Below, one piece after another: positions 53,956 through 63,230 of a stretch of DNA of 64,000 nucleotides. Positions within the stretch are counted from its first letter, which is position 1, and each line of letters begins with the position of its first letter. The notes under the pieces are model-generated. The model was not told where the DNA came from. It searched no databases and worked only from the letters and a program-made list of their open reading frames with translations. The stretch is taken from the NCBI GenBank assembly GCA_022226935.1, contig CP092081.1:130902-194901 (forward strand), read 5' to 3'. The translations under genes and the position numbers were made by a program. The DNA is from Nitrospira sp. (GTDB lineage Bacteria > Nitrospirota > Nitrospiria > Nitrospirales > Nitrospiraceae).

Positions 53956-54146
53956 GGCTGGTACTCCTTCGTGAATGGAAACGGCCTGGAGGAGAAGGGG
54001 TGAGGGTGATGCGGAATACCTCAAGTTATCTGGCATGTTCTGTGCCCTGTTCCATCGCTGCCGGAGGTTAAGGTTTTCGGCGGAACGAGCCGAAAAGGAT
54101 GTACAACGAAGACAATCCAGCAACCTTGACCTGTGGTGTGAGCCCT

Positions 54147-55016
54147 ATGAGTGCTGAACTTGCCCCTATGTCAGACCCGGCCTCAACCAGCCCGTTAGAA
54201 CAGCTCCTGATCGAACGGATCCGCAAAGGAGCCATCGAACTCCCGTTGTTGCCGCAGGTGGCTTCCCGCATTCTGGCCATGGTGTACGATCCCGATGCCG
54301 AAGCGGCCAAACTGGCCGCGCTCATTCATCAAGATCAGGCGCTGGCCGCGCATGTCATCCGCATTGCCAATTCTCCGGCGTACATGACCCGCAATCCCGT
54401 CGTCTCGCTGCAGCATGCCGTGTCCATGCTGGGTATGAACTTGATGTCCGAGCTGGCCTTCTCCGCGTCCATCAAAGGCAGCGCATTCAAAGTGCCGGGA
54501 TGGGATGGTGAAGTCAAGAGCCTCTGGCATTATTCCCTCGCCAGCGGGGCCTATGCCAAAGAAATTGCGCGTATGCGCCGCTTCAACGTCGAAAGTGCCT
54601 ACCTCTGCGGTCTCCTGCATGGGATCGGGCGGCCGGTCGTGTTGCAGACGTTGGTGGCCCTGGCAAAGGAACAGGGCAGCGCACTGACACAAGAGCTGCT
54701 CCATCAATTGCTCGACGGGTACTACATCCAAGTGGGCCTGCTGGTCGCGGACGAATGGGGCCTTCCTCCGCCCGTGGTGGAATCGATCGGGTTCCACGCC
54801 GATTATCATTATGCCAAAACGGCCAAGCAGGAATGTATGACGACCTGCCTGGCCGGTCGCTTGGCCAAACACTTTCTCGATCCCGAGGGCTTCGATGAAG
54901 CCGCCGTGCGAGACCATCCGATCTTTGCCGACTTGAACCTGTACCCCAAAGATATCGATGCGCTCTTGGCCCATAAGGACAAGGTGCAAGCCGTCGTGGA
55001 GGCGATGCCATTGTGA
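54147..55016 (+). CDS. HDOD domain signalling protein
   Basis: The 289-residue protein consists mostly of one HDOD domain: AIELPLLPQVASRILAMVYDPDAEAAKLAALIHQDQALAAHVIRIANSPAYMTRN, then SLQHAVSMLGMNLMSELAF and AYLCGLLHGIGRPVVL (HD-like HGIGRP without a canonical HD pair). VGLLVADEWGLPPPVVESIGFH follows. HDOD proteins act in c-di-GMP and stress signalling as effectors. ATG 54147 is preferred over 54099; neither has a strong ribosome site. Its stop overlaps the sthA start by 4 bp, so the two are coupled. Confidence 0.9.
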   Translation: MSAELAPMSDPASTSPLEQLLIERIRKGAIELPLLPQVASRILAMVYDPDAEAAKLAALIHQDQALAAHVIRIANSPAYMTRNPVVSLQHAVSMLGMNLMSELAFSASIKGSAFKVPGWDGEVKSLWHYSLASGAYAKEIARMRRFNVESAYLCGLLHGIGRPVVLQTLVALAKEQGSALTQELLHQLLDGYYIQVGLLVADEWGLPPPVVESIGFHADYHYAKTAKQECMTTCLAGRLAKHFLDPEGFDEAAVRDHPIFADLNLYPKDIDALLAHKDKVQAVVEAMPL

Positions 55017-56434
55017 TGCCGGCCAGCGCCTATGACATTGTCGTGGTCGGCAGCGGACCGGCGGGCCAAAAGGCCGCGATCCAGGGCGCCAAGGCCGGCA
55101 AGAAGGTCGTGCTGATCGAGCAGGAGCCGGGCATCGGCGGAAATTGCGTGTACCGTGGCACGATCCCCAGCAAGACCTTGCGCGAGACGGCGGTGCAGTT
55201 TGAGCGCCTGAAACGGTCCAGCGAAGTCTTCGAAGGCAAGATGTGCCTCGACGTGCCCATGACGGTCCTGCTGCATCGCCTCGACGAAGTGGTGAAAGCG
55301 CATGAGTGTTACATGGCCGGGCAACTCACGCGCAATGGCGTGACCTACCGGCACGGACGCGCGCGACTCCTTTCGCCGCACGAAGTCCAGCTGGAAACGG
55401 TCGACGGCGCCTGTCAAACGCTGCGGGCCGAAACGATCGTCCTGGCGACAGGGTCTCGCCCCGCCTCGATTCCCGGGATCCCGGTCGACCATGAGCATGT
55501 GCTGGATAGTGACTCCATCCTCTCGATGATTTACCTCCCCCGTTCGTTGACGATTCTGGGCGGCGGCGTCATCGCCTGCGAATATGCTTCGACCTTTGCG
55601 TTGCTGGGGGTGGAAGTCACCATTATCGATCGAGCCAAACGCCCGCTGCCCTTCATGGACCAGGACATCGTTGAAGTGTTTCAGCGCAGTCTGGAGCGCC
55701 AGGGCGGACGGTTTTACTCCGGCCAGACGGTCACCGAAGTCGCCTGGGACGGTGTGTCCTCCGTTGTCGCCCGACTGGCGAACGGGATGGCGGTGAAGAG
55801 CGAAAAAATGCTGGTGGCACTGGGCCGGCAACCGAATGTCGAGGAGTTGAATCTGGAGGCGGCGGGATTGTCGCTCGACGAAAAGGGGCACCTCCCGGTG
55901 ACCGATCACGGGCAAACTGCAGTCCCTCACATTTTTGCGGCCGGCGACATGTTGGGGCGCCCGCCCGCATTGGCTTCTCAGGCCATGGAAGACGGTCGAC
56001 GCGCCGTCAGTCACGCGTTGGGGCTGCCGGTCGGAGATTCGGCCAATCAGGTGCCCATCGGAATTTATACCATTCCGGAAATCGCCTCCATCGGTCTCGA
56101 TGAGGAACAGGCTGCCGCCCGCTATCGGGGTCCGATCGTCGGTCGCGCGCCGTTTACGGAAATTGCCAAGGGGCAGATCACCGGCGCGTGCGACGGGCTC
56201 TTGAAACTGGTCGCCGATCCGTCCGGGGAGCGTCTCCTCGGCGTGCAGATCGTCGGCGAGCATGCGACGGAACTGATCCATCTCGGTCAAATGGCGTTGC
56301 AGGATGGAGCGGCCATCGATCGGTTCATCGATACCATTTTCAGCTTTCCCACGTTTGCCGAAGCCTATCGCGTCGCCGCCCTCGACATTCTGGGCCAACG
56401 CCGTAAACGGCAAGACAAGGCCCAAGCGGCCTGA
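55013..56434 (+). CDS. sthA: Soluble pyridine nucleotide transhydrogenase
   Basis: SthA transfers hydride between NADPH and NAD+. The 473-residue flavoprotein has YDIVVVGSGPAGQKAAIQGA (FAD), then GGNCVYRGTIPSKTLRE. The second Cys of the lipoamide-dehydrogenase disulfide is replaced (CVYRGT instead of CxxxxC), as in Sth enzymes. STH-typical DSDSILSM, TILGGGVIACEYAS (NAD), PHIFAAGDMLGRPPALASQA, GIYTIPEIASIGL, HATELIHLGQMAL and FAEAYRVAALDILG follow. Lipoamide dehydrogenase is ruled out by the missing second Cys. It is coupled to HDOD by a 4-bp overlap. Confidence 0.95.
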   Translation: MMPASAYDIVVVGSGPAGQKAAIQGAKAGKKVVLIEQEPGIGGNCVYRGTIPSKTLRETAVQFERLKRSSEVFEGKMCLDVPMTVLLHRLDEVVKAHECYMAGQLTRNGVTYRHGRARLLSPHEVQLETVDGACQTLRAETIVLATGSRPASIPGIPVDHEHVLDSDSILSMIYLPRSLTILGGGVIACEYASTFALLGVEVTIIDRAKRPLPFMDQDIVEVFQRSLERQGGRFYSGQTVTEVAWDGVSSVVARLANGMAVKSEKMLVALGRQPNVEELNLEAAGLSLDEKGHLPVTDHGQTAVPHIFAAGDMLGRPPALASQAMEDGRRAVSHALGLPVGDSANQVPIGIYTIPEIASIGLDEEQAAARYRGPIVGRAPFTEIAKGQITGACDGLLKLVADPSGERLLGVQIVGEHATELIHLGQMALQDGAAIDRFIDTIFSFPTFAEAYRVAALDILGQRRKRQDKAQAA

Positions 56435-56491
56435 CCGTTCGTACCCCTCCCCCCGCTTCCTTTGACCCCTGTCCCCGATCTGCGCTACTCT

Positions 56492-56521
56492 CTCCATCGG
56501 CCGGTCTTCCGATCGATGGAG
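56492..56521 (+). other. Hairpin that sequesters the ribosome site of the TPR-oxygenase gene
   Basis: CTCCATCG (56492-56499) pairs perfectly with CGATGGAG (56514-56521). The downstream arm contains the GGAG of the Shine-Dalgarno GGAGGG (56518-56523) that serves ATG 56530. Confidence 0.55.
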
Positions 56522-56529
56522 GGTTGTTC

Positions 56530-58227
56530 ATGAATCGTGAGGAGCGTCGCCGCGAAGAAAAATTACATGGGCGCAATGCCGCAGGCGCAGCAGCAGCCTC
56601 GGCCAGTTTGCGCGAGGCCCAGATGCATCATCAGGCCGGACGCCTGGATGACGCGGAACGGGGCTATCAGCAGTTGCTGGCGCGGACCCCCGCCCAGCCG
56701 GATGCCCTCCACGGCCTCGGCCTGTTGTTGTACCGGCGCGGCAACCTTCGGGACGCGCTGACCCGCCTGGCCCAAGCACGCGCGGCCGATGCGCGTAACC
56801 CCGTCTATTGTTTCAACCATGGCGTCGTGCTCCAACGAGCGGGACTCCTCCTCGACGCGATTGAGGCCTACAGTCGAGCGATACAGCTCAACCCGCACTA
56901 CATCGACCCCCGCACGAACCTCGGGAACGTCTATAAAGAGTCAGGGCGTCTGGCCGACGCACAAACGACCTACGAACAGGTGCTGGCGCTCAATCCGGAT
57001 CATGCCGAGGGGCAAAACAATCTCGGCGTGGTGTTGAAAGAACAGGGCCGACTCGATGCGGCGGCGGACGCGTACCGAAAGGCCATTACCCTCAAGCCGG
57101 CGCATGCCGAAGCCCACAACAATCTCGGACTGGTCTTGCTGGAGCAGGGTTTGGTGGATGACGCTATCCGTTCCTTCGAACGCGCGCTCCAGGCCCATCC
57201 CGGTTATGGCACGGCGCTGTACAACCTCGGCATCGCGTGGATTTGGCGGGAGGATATTCCTCGCGCCCTGCGCTGTTTTGCTGAGACAGCCAAGGCCAAG
57301 TTTGGGCACGGTCACCCCGTCACCGACTCCGCCGTCTTTCGCTCCCGTGTGAAGCATGACACCGAGCAAATCGGCTACTTGTTTGAGCGCGGCGTAATCG
57401 GCGAGGAATGGCGAGGGTATCACGAGGCGCTGATTCGTTTGCGGACGCGGCTCGAACCGGCTCCCGGCGCCGTTTCGCCCAATCGCGTCACCCTTACCCC
57501 TGCCGATCTCCAGCCGATCGCCCCTTCATTCAACCGGCTCCTGTACATGGCGCCTTGCGACACGATCGCTGAAGGGGCGCTGGCGTCTGACTTGGACCAT
57601 GCCGCGATCGAAGCACGGTATCTGGCGACGCAACCGGAGGTGACCTTTATCGATGGGCTGCTGTCGAAAGAAGCGCTGCGGCGTTTGAGGGAGTTCTGCT
57701 GGACGTCGACGATCTGGAAGAAGGACTATGAGAACGGGTACATCGGGGCGTTTCTCGGCGATGGGTTTGCGTCTCCCCTGCTGCTGCAGATTGCGGAGGA
57801 ACTTCGCCGTCGTCTGCCGCGTATTTTCGGCACGCACCGCCTCACGCAGGCCTGGGCGTTCAAGCACGATAGCGCCAGACGCGGACTAAACATTCACGCC
57901 GATGCCGCCGCGGTGAACGTCAATTTCTGGATTACGCCGGACGAGGCCAATCTCAATCCCGAGAGCGGAGGGCTGGTGGTCTGGGACAAGGAAGCGCCGA
58001 GGGAGTGGGACTTCAAAACCTACAACAGCGACAAGGCCCGCGGCAGTATTTACGAGTGGCTCACGTCGCAAGGCGCGAAGGAAATCAAGATCCCCTATCG
58101 GGCCAATCGAGCGGTGGTGTTCAATTCAGATCTGTTTCATGAAACCGACGACATTGCGTTCAAGGAAGGGCTCACCAACCGGCGGATCAACATCACGCTG
58201 CTGTACGGGCATCGGCATCGCCCTTGA
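56530..58227 (+). CDS. TPR protein with C-terminal Fe(II)/2-oxoglutarate dioxygenase domain
   Basis: The 565-residue protein starts with about six TPR repeats (residues 25-250, e.g. ADAQTTYEQVLALNPDHAEGQNNLG). An interdomain region follows, then a 2OG-Fe(II) oxygenase domain from about residue 375. Iron ligands are H456/D458 (NIHADAAAVNVNFW) and H537 (LFHETDD), and the 2OG-binding Arg is R551 or R552 (NRRINITL). Such enzymes hydroxylate protein side chains or small molecules; the substrate is unknown. The TPR part may present a peptide, as in O-GlcNAc or prolyl-hydroxylase-like proteins. The 3' end overlaps the opposite-strand GGDEF/EAL gene by 35 bp. Confidence 0.88.
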   Translation: MNREERRREEKLHGRNAAGAAAASASLREAQMHHQAGRLDDAERGYQQLLARTPAQPDALHGLGLLLYRRGNLRDALTRLAQARAADARNPVYCFNHGVVLQRAGLLLDAIEAYSRAIQLNPHYIDPRTNLGNVYKESGRLADAQTTYEQVLALNPDHAEGQNNLGVVLKEQGRLDAAADAYRKAITLKPAHAEAHNNLGLVLLEQGLVDDAIRSFERALQAHPGYGTALYNLGIAWIWREDIPRALRCFAETAKAKFGHGHPVTDSAVFRSRVKHDTEQIGYLFERGVIGEEWRGYHEALIRLRTRLEPAPGAVSPNRVTLTPADLQPIAPSFNRLLYMAPCDTIAEGALASDLDHAAIEARYLATQPEVTFIDGLLSKEALRRLREFCWTSTIWKKDYENGYIGAFLGDGFASPLLLQIAEELRRRLPRIFGTHRLTQAWAFKHDSARRGLNIHADAAAVNVNFWITPDEANLNPESGGLVVWDKEAPREWDFKTYNSDKARGSIYEWLTSQGAKEIKIPYRANRAVVFNSDLFHETDDIAFKEGLTNRRINITLLYGHRHRP

Positions 58228-60319
58228 GGAGTTTTTCAAAATCCTCCGCGCAGACAGGGCGACTGAAGAGATATCCCTGCACCTCGTCGCAGCCTTCTTC
58301 CCGCAACTTCGCCAATTGACCTTCCGTCTCCACGCCTTCGGCCAGCACCGATAAGTTCAAGCTATGGGCCATGGCGATGATGGCCCGTGTGATCTTCACG
58401 TTATTTTCATTCGTCAACAAATCCCGTACGAAGGATTGATCGATTTTCAACCGGCTCAGCGGAAACCGTTGGAGGTAACTCAACGATGAATACCCTGTGC
58501 CGAAATCATCGATCGAGAGCCGCACACCCATGGTCCGTAGCCCCTCCAGCATGGTGACGGAGGCTTCGACATCCCGCATCGCAATGGACTCGGTCAGTTC
58601 GAGTTCGAGCTGCGCGGGATTCAATCCGGAGTCCCGCAGGGCATCGGCGACCGTGGTAGGCAGCGTGCGCCCGTGGAAGAGCGAGTTGGAGACGTTGGCG
58701 GAAATCGTGATCGCGGGGAGGCCCGCCCTCTCCCAAGCCTTGACCTGGCGGCAGGCCTCGCGCAGTACCCATTCGTCCATGGAGCGGATCAAGCCGGTAT
58801 CGATGGCGGCATTCAAAAACACGCCCGGCGGCACGAGGCCGCGTTTGGGGTGTTTCCATCGCACCAGCGCCTCGGCACCGAGAATGCGGCGCGAGTGAAT
58901 ATTCAGCTTCGGCTGGTAAAAGACGACGAACTCTTCGCGTTCCAGCGCGCGCCGGAGTTCGTTTTCGAGATCGAGGCGTTCGGCCGCCGCGGCATTCAGG
59001 CCGGAGGAATAATACTGGCAATTGTTCCGACCCTGTTCCTTCGCATGGTACATCGCGGTATCGGCGTTCTTCAGCAGCGCCTCGACCGTGGAGCCGTCGG
59101 ACGGGAAGATCGAAATGCCGATGCTGGCGGAGATAAAGATTTCATGCCCTTCAATGCTGAAGGGATGGGCCAGGGAGTCCAGGATCCGCCTGGCGACCCT
59201 GCCCGCATCTTCCGGCTGCGGCAACGCCGTCAACAAGATGGTGAATTCATCTCCTCCGAGCCTGGCGAGGGCATGCGTCGGTTCGTGGTCGGCATGGCGA
59301 CTGACCGAGTCGCTTTGACGAACCGAGTCGCTGAGACGCTCCGCCACATGCGTCAGCAGCAGATCGCCCACGGTATGCCCCAGTGTGTCATTGATGATCT
59401 TAAAGCGATCTAAGTCGATGAACAGCGTGGCAAGATGCTGGTGATGGCGCGCCGCATAGGAAAGGGCATTCGACAGGCGATCCTTGAACAAGACCCGGTT
59501 GGCGAGCCCGGTCAGGCTGTCGTAATAGGCTAACTGATGGATAGCCCGCTCCGCCTGTTTCCGCTCGGTGATGTCCTGAGCCGTCCCGATCACGGTGATG
59601 TCGTCGGTCTCTTCTTCGCGCACGCCTTCGGCTTGGAGATGGATGACGAAGTCGGTGCCGTTGGGCAGCACGATGCGATGATCGATATCGCAGGGCGTCT
59701 GTTGCCCGACGAGTTTCTGCAAGGCACCCGTCACGATCGGGCGGTCGTCCGCGTGTACGAGAGCAAGGAACGCTTCGAAAGTGCCGGCGAACTCCTGCGG
59801 CCGCACCCCGACCAGGCGGCACAATTCATTCGACATGGCGAAGCGATTGGTCTTGGGATTCCAATCCCAGTTTCCGATGCGCGCGATGCGTTGCGCCAGT
59901 TCCAGCCGGGACTCGCTGCGAATCAACGCGTGCAGCACGTTATTAGTGCGAAGCATATACCGGACGTGATGGCAGAGAATCGTGGCATTGACGGGTTTGG
60001 TGATGAAATCCGTGGCGCCATGCTGATAGGCCTGCCCGATGGACTGCGCATCATCCAGGCCGGTGAGCACCAGAATGGGAACCCGTTTCCCGCGCGGAAG
60101 CGAGCGGATCCGTGAACAGGTGAGATACCCGTCCATATCCGGCATCATGATGTCGAGAATCACGAGATCCGGCCCGATGGCTTCAAACTTCGCCAGCGCG
60201 TCCTTTCCGCCGATCGCCTCCAGGACGACCATCCCGGCCGGTTCCAATGCGTTCTTCACGAACAGCCGCGCGAGCGGATCGTCGTCGGCGATGAGGATCT
60301 TGGGATTCGCTTGGCTCAT
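58193..60319 (-). CDS. REC-PAS-GGDEF-EAL cyclic-di-GMP signalling protein
   Basis: The 708 residues are a response-regulator receiver (phospho-acceptor D56 in ILDIMMPDMDG, K108 in FITKPV) and a PAS domain (about 135-255, ending TAQDITERKQAERA). Then come a GGDEF domain (LGGDEF, residues 355-359) and an EAL domain (GAEALVRW, 482-489; DDFGTGYSS; QGYLFSRP). Both catalytic signatures are intact, so synthesis and degradation of c-di-GMP are possible. An inserted segment (DSVSRHADHEPTHA) precedes GGDEF, and no RxxD I-site is seen there. No Shine-Dalgarno is obvious. A partner histidine kinase is not in the window. Confidence 0.95.
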   Translation of the reverse strand: MSQANPKILIADDDPLARLFVKNALEPAGMVVLEAIGGKDALAKFEAIGPDLVILDIMMPDMDGYLTCSRIRSLPRGKRVPILVLTGLDDAQSIGQAYQHGATDFITKPVNATILCHHVRYMLRTNNVLHALIRSESRLELAQRIARIGNWDWNPKTNRFAMSNELCRLVGVRPQEFAGTFEAFLALVHADDRPIVTGALQKLVGQQTPCDIDHRIVLPNGTDFVIHLQAEGVREEETDDITVIGTAQDITERKQAERAIHQLAYYDSLTGLANRVLFKDRLSNALSYAARHHQHLATLFIDLDRFKIINDTLGHTVGDLLLTHVAERLSDSVRQSDSVSRHADHEPTHALARLGGDEFTILLTALPQPEDAGRVARRILDSLAHPFSIEGHEIFISASIGISIFPSDGSTVEALLKNADTAMYHAKEQGRNNCQYYSSGLNAAAAERLDLENELRRALEREEFVVFYQPKLNIHSRRILGAEALVRWKHPKRGLVPPGVFLNAAIDTGLIRSMDEWVLREACRQVKAWERAGLPAITISANVSNSLFHGRTLPTTVADALRDSGLNPAQLELELTESIAMRDVEASVTMLEGLRTMGVRLSIDDFGTGYSSLSYLQRFPLSRLKIDQSFVRDLLTNENNVKITRAIIAMAHSLNLSVLAEGVETEGQLAKLREEGCDEVQGYLFSRPVCAEDFEKLLKGDADARTAA

Positions 60320-60348
60320 ATGTTGGAATCACCCGTGCTGAAATCGCG

Positions 60349-60381
60349 GCGCCGTCTCAGGGGCGGGCACCCCTCCGGCGC
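60349..60381 (-). other. Two-tier GC hairpin upstream of the REC-PAS-GGDEF-EAL gene
   Basis: GCGCCG/CGGCGC (6 bp) encloses AGGGG/CCCCT (5 bp), 30 nt before the start codon. No match to a c-di-GMP riboswitch is seen. Confidence 0.45.
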
Positions 60382-60531
60382 ACCGGCCAGCCCGCCGATT
60401 CTACGTTCGTCTCAGCCTATCAAACTTTTGAAGAACTGCCAGAGAAATAGCACTTGTCGAGCGTCTTCTTGGTAGGTTGACTTCCTAGGTGAAAGCGAGA
60501 GAGCCCGCGCACCGTTCAGAATGATGAACTC

Positions 60532-61260
60532 TCAAGCCATCTCGCCCCTGTCCGGGATTTCGACGGATGCGGGCATCGTATGAGGAGCCTGCTGCCTGGC
60601 TTCGAGCACAATGCCGGCCAGGAGTGAGCGGACCCGGCTCATGAGCCCGCGCATGGTCAGCATCAACAAGGTCGCCATCAACAGCAACAGCGGGGCGATG
60701 ACGAGGGCGACATCACGGCCTAAATCATCATCGGAGCGCGGCGCCGCTGCCTCGGGTGGCGCCGCGACGGCCAGCCTGATCCAACCGACCACGCGGTTGT
60801 CACGGCGGAACGGCTCCACGACGACCACAGCCGGTCTCCCCTGTTCGATGCCGGGCGTAATGACACCGCTCTGTGTCCGGCGCGCCGCCAGCCAGGCCGC
60901 GTCTTGGAAGGTGGTCCCGATGGCGGCCGGATTGCTGGACGCGACCACGACATTGTCTTCCATGATGACGGCCGCCGCGAGGAGATTGGCCTGCTGGGCA
61001 TGCTGTTCCAGGGTTTGCTGGACGGAGGCGAAATTCTCTCCGCCCATCGATTCGCTGAACCAGGCGAGGGTTCGCGCCGTGGCGCGCGCGCTGTATTCCG
61101 TCGCCATGACGACTGAGGCATTGCGTTGCGCCACGAGCGAGCGGTCATGCTGAGCCAGAAGCATGTAGAGCGCAGCGGCGCAGAATGCGGAAAGGATGAT
61201 GCTGATCAGCAGCGCCGGAAGCCAGGTTCGGGGCAATCGCGATGCGGGAGCGTCAGCCAT
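60532..61260 (-). CDS. Two-TM membrane protein with periplasmic Cache-like sensor domain
   Basis: The 242-residue protein has a transmembrane helix at about 13-34 (LPALLISIILSAFCAAALYMLL). A periplasmic region of about 150 residues has single-Cache-like helices and strands (TARTLAWFSESMG, LLAAAVIMEDNVVVASSNPAAIGTTF, VVVVEPFRRDNRVVGWIRLAVA). A second transmembrane helix lies at about 185-206, followed by a short cytoplasmic tail. It looks like the sensor half of a chemoreceptor or sensor kinase without an output domain. It lies between the GGDEF/EAL and PilZ genes on the same strand, so a c-di-GMP signalling role is possible but unproven. Confidence 0.7.
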   Translation of the reverse strand: MADAPASRLPRTWLPALLISIILSAFCAAALYMLLAQHDRSLVAQRNASVVMATEYSARATARTLAWFSESMGGENFASVQQTLEQHAQQANLLAAAVIMEDNVVVASSNPAAIGTTFQDAAWLAARRTQSGVITPGIEQGRPAVVVVEPFRRDNRVVGWIRLAVAAPPEAAAPRSDDDLGRDVALVIAPLLLLMATLLMLTMRGLMSRVRSLLAGIVLEARQQAPHTMPASVEIPDRGEMA

Positions 61261-61288
61261 GCTGTATCCTCCTCGGCAGGAACGGGCG

Positions 61289-61645
61289 CTAGGCGCCGGG
61301 GTGTTCCTGCGTCTCGTGGGTCTGTTCGTAGGGGTGCCGAGTGAGTGCTTTGACGAGGCGTTGAAGGCGAGCCCATTCCTCAGGCGACAGGGAGAGAAAC
61401 TCGAGACCGATGCGCCCGTCCCGGCACCAGCGCACGACGGCTTGCCGAACGGTCAGCGCCGTCTCTGGACCAGGCACCTGGATGCGGAGGGTGAGCGTGG
61501 TACCGGGATGAATAGCCGTTCGACAGACGATCCCGCAGCCTCGCAAGGAAAGATCGACCACGGTGCCCTCTCCTTCGACACGATTCACTGAACTGAAGGC
61601 GCTCCGGAAGTGAGCGGGAAACCGTTCGTGCTGGCGTTGTTCCAT
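61289..61645 (-). CDS. PilZ domain protein, putative c-di-GMP receptor
   Basis: The 118-residue protein is a single PilZ domain. The c-di-GMP motif RxxxR is RQHER (residues 4-8), and the (D/N)xSxxG motif is VVDLSLRGCGI. The beta-barrel strands follow (GTTLTLRIQVPG, RIGLEFLSLSPEE). The chosen ATG 61645 starts just before RQHER; 61675 would add ten residues. It is encoded beside the Cache-like sensor and downstream of rtcB. Confidence 0.88.
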   Translation of the reverse strand: MEQRQHERFPAHFRSAFSSVNRVEGEGTVVDLSLRGCGIVCRTAIHPGTTLTLRIQVPGPETALTVRQAVVRWCRDGRIGLEFLSLSPEEWARLQRLVKALTRHPYEQTHETQEHPGA

Positions 61646-61730
61646 CGTGAGGCGGCGCTGAATGAATGACGACACGCTCTCTGTGCTGAGTTCCCCAGGA
61701 GCCGCGCATGTGTGTCGAATGCATGCCGTG

Positions 61731-63182
61731 CTAGCCCTTTATATTGCCGATTGGTTTCAGTTCCGCCACTTTTTTTGTGATTCCCGCTTGGTCCACCGTG
61801 TTCACCACTTCGGAAATATTTTTGTACGCCAGTCCGGCTTCTTCGGCGAGGCCTGACATCGATACCGCCTTCACCAGAATACCGTGTTGTTTCATGTCGC
61901 GGAGCAGTTGTTCGCCCCGCACGGTGCGTTTGGCTTGCGCGCGAGACATGGTGCGGCCGGACCCATGCATCGTGGAGCCGAAGGTGTCGTGCATGGCGCG
62001 ATTGGTCCCGACCAGCAGATAGGAGCCGGTTTCCATCGAGCCGCCGCAAATCACCGGTTGACCGATCGCGCGATAACAGTCCGGCAGTTCCGCACTCCCG
62101 GGTCCGAAGGCGCGCGTGGCGCCTTTGCGGTGCACCAGCCACTCCCCGTCTCCGTACCGTTCCACCTTCGCAATGTTATGCGTGACATCGTAGATCAGCT
62201 GCATGCCGAGCGCATGCGGCGTCGAATCGAACACGGCTGCGAAGGCTTCGCGGATTTGATGCGTGATGACCTGGCGATTGGCAAACGCGGTGTTGGCGGC
62301 ACAGTTCATGGCGCCGAAATAATCCTGCCCCTCGGGTGAACGAAAGGGCGCGCAGGCGAGTTGCTGATCTTTGACGGAGATTCCGTAGCGGCGCATCGCT
62401 TTCTCGAATATTTTAAGGTAGTCGCTCGCGACTTGATGGCCGAACCCGCGTGAGCCGCAATGGACCATCACCACGATTTGGTCGCGGCCGGTCAAGCCCA
62501 TCGCGGCGGCCGTGCCTCGATCGAAGATGCGCTTCTCTGAGACGACCTGCACTTCCAGATAATGATTGCCTGATCCCAGCGTCCCGAGCTGGTTGATGCC
62601 CCGCTCGATGGCGTAATCCGTGACATGCGCCGGAGCAGCGCCGTCGAGGCAGCCCCGCTCTTCGATCCGCTCCAGGTCCTCTTCCCACCCATAACCCTTG
62701 GCGACGCACCAGGCCGCGCCCTTGCGCATCACCTCGCGAAACTCGCGCCGGTTCACATTCACGAAGCCGCGCGATCCTACGCCGGCCGGCACGCGACGAA
62801 ACAATTCGGTCATCAGCAGTTCCAGTTTCGGCTGCACCTCAGCGAGTGTCAGGTCTGTACGGATCAGCCGCATGCCGCAGTTGATGTCATAGCCGACACC
62901 GCCGGGAGAGATGATGCCATCTTCCGGATCGAATGCCGCGACGCCGCCGATGGGAAACCCATACCCCCAATGGCCGTCGGGCATGCACAACGCATAGCGA
63001 TGAATGCCGGGCAGACAGGCGACGTTGGTGACCTGATCGAAGACGCCGCGATCCATGGCGCCGAGAATGGCCGGACTCGCATAAATTCTCGCGGGAACCA
63101 GCATGCCCGCCTTCTCGGAAGGCGGAATTTCCCACAGGTAGTCGTCGATGCGGTTGACCTGCATGCCGGTGTTGAGTGTCAT
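61731..63182 (-). CDS. rtcB: tRNA/RNA-splicing ligase RtcB
   Basis: RtcB joins 2',3'-cyclic phosphate and 5'-OH RNA ends with GTP and Mn2+. The 483 residues include LPGIHRYALCMPDGHWGYGFPIGGVAAFD, GGVGYDINCGMRLIRT (metal Cys), VMVHCGSRGFGHQV (metal His), AANRQVITHQIREAF-type segments and GSMETGSYLLVG. The nucleophile-His region is GSTMHGSGRTMSRAQAKR (HGxGR), which accepts the GMP. Start 63182 (MTLNTGMQ) fits; 63203 would add seven residues. It lies downstream of archease in the same operon. Confidence 0.96.
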   Translation of the reverse strand: MTLNTGMQVNRIDDYLWEIPPSEKAGMLVPARIYASPAILGAMDRGVFDQVTNVACLPGIHRYALCMPDGHWGYGFPIGGVAAFDPEDGIISPGGVGYDINCGMRLIRTDLTLAEVQPKLELLMTELFRRVPAGVGSRGFVNVNRREFREVMRKGAAWCVAKGYGWEEDLERIEERGCLDGAAPAHVTDYAIERGINQLGTLGSGNHYLEVQVVSEKRIFDRGTAAAMGLTGRDQIVVMVHCGSRGFGHQVASDYLKIFEKAMRRYGISVKDQQLACAPFRSPEGQDYFGAMNCAANTAFANRQVITHQIREAFAAVFDSTPHALGMQLIYDVTHNIAKVERYGDGEWLVHRKGATRAFGPGSAELPDCYRAIGQPVICGGSMETGSYLLVGTNRAMHDTFGSTMHGSGRTMSRAQAKRTVRGEQLLRDMKQHGILVKAVSMSGLAEEAGLAYKNISEVVNTVDQAGITKKVAELKPIGNIKG

Positions 63183-63230
63183 CGGTTCACCTGACAGTCG
63201 CACAAAGGTTGCAGAGAATCCTGTCTTTCA

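Noticed and set aside
60320-60531. c-di-GMP riboswitch before the GGDEF/EAL gene
   Set aside because: The hairpin is present, but none of the conserved c-di-GMP-I or -II junction bases were found.
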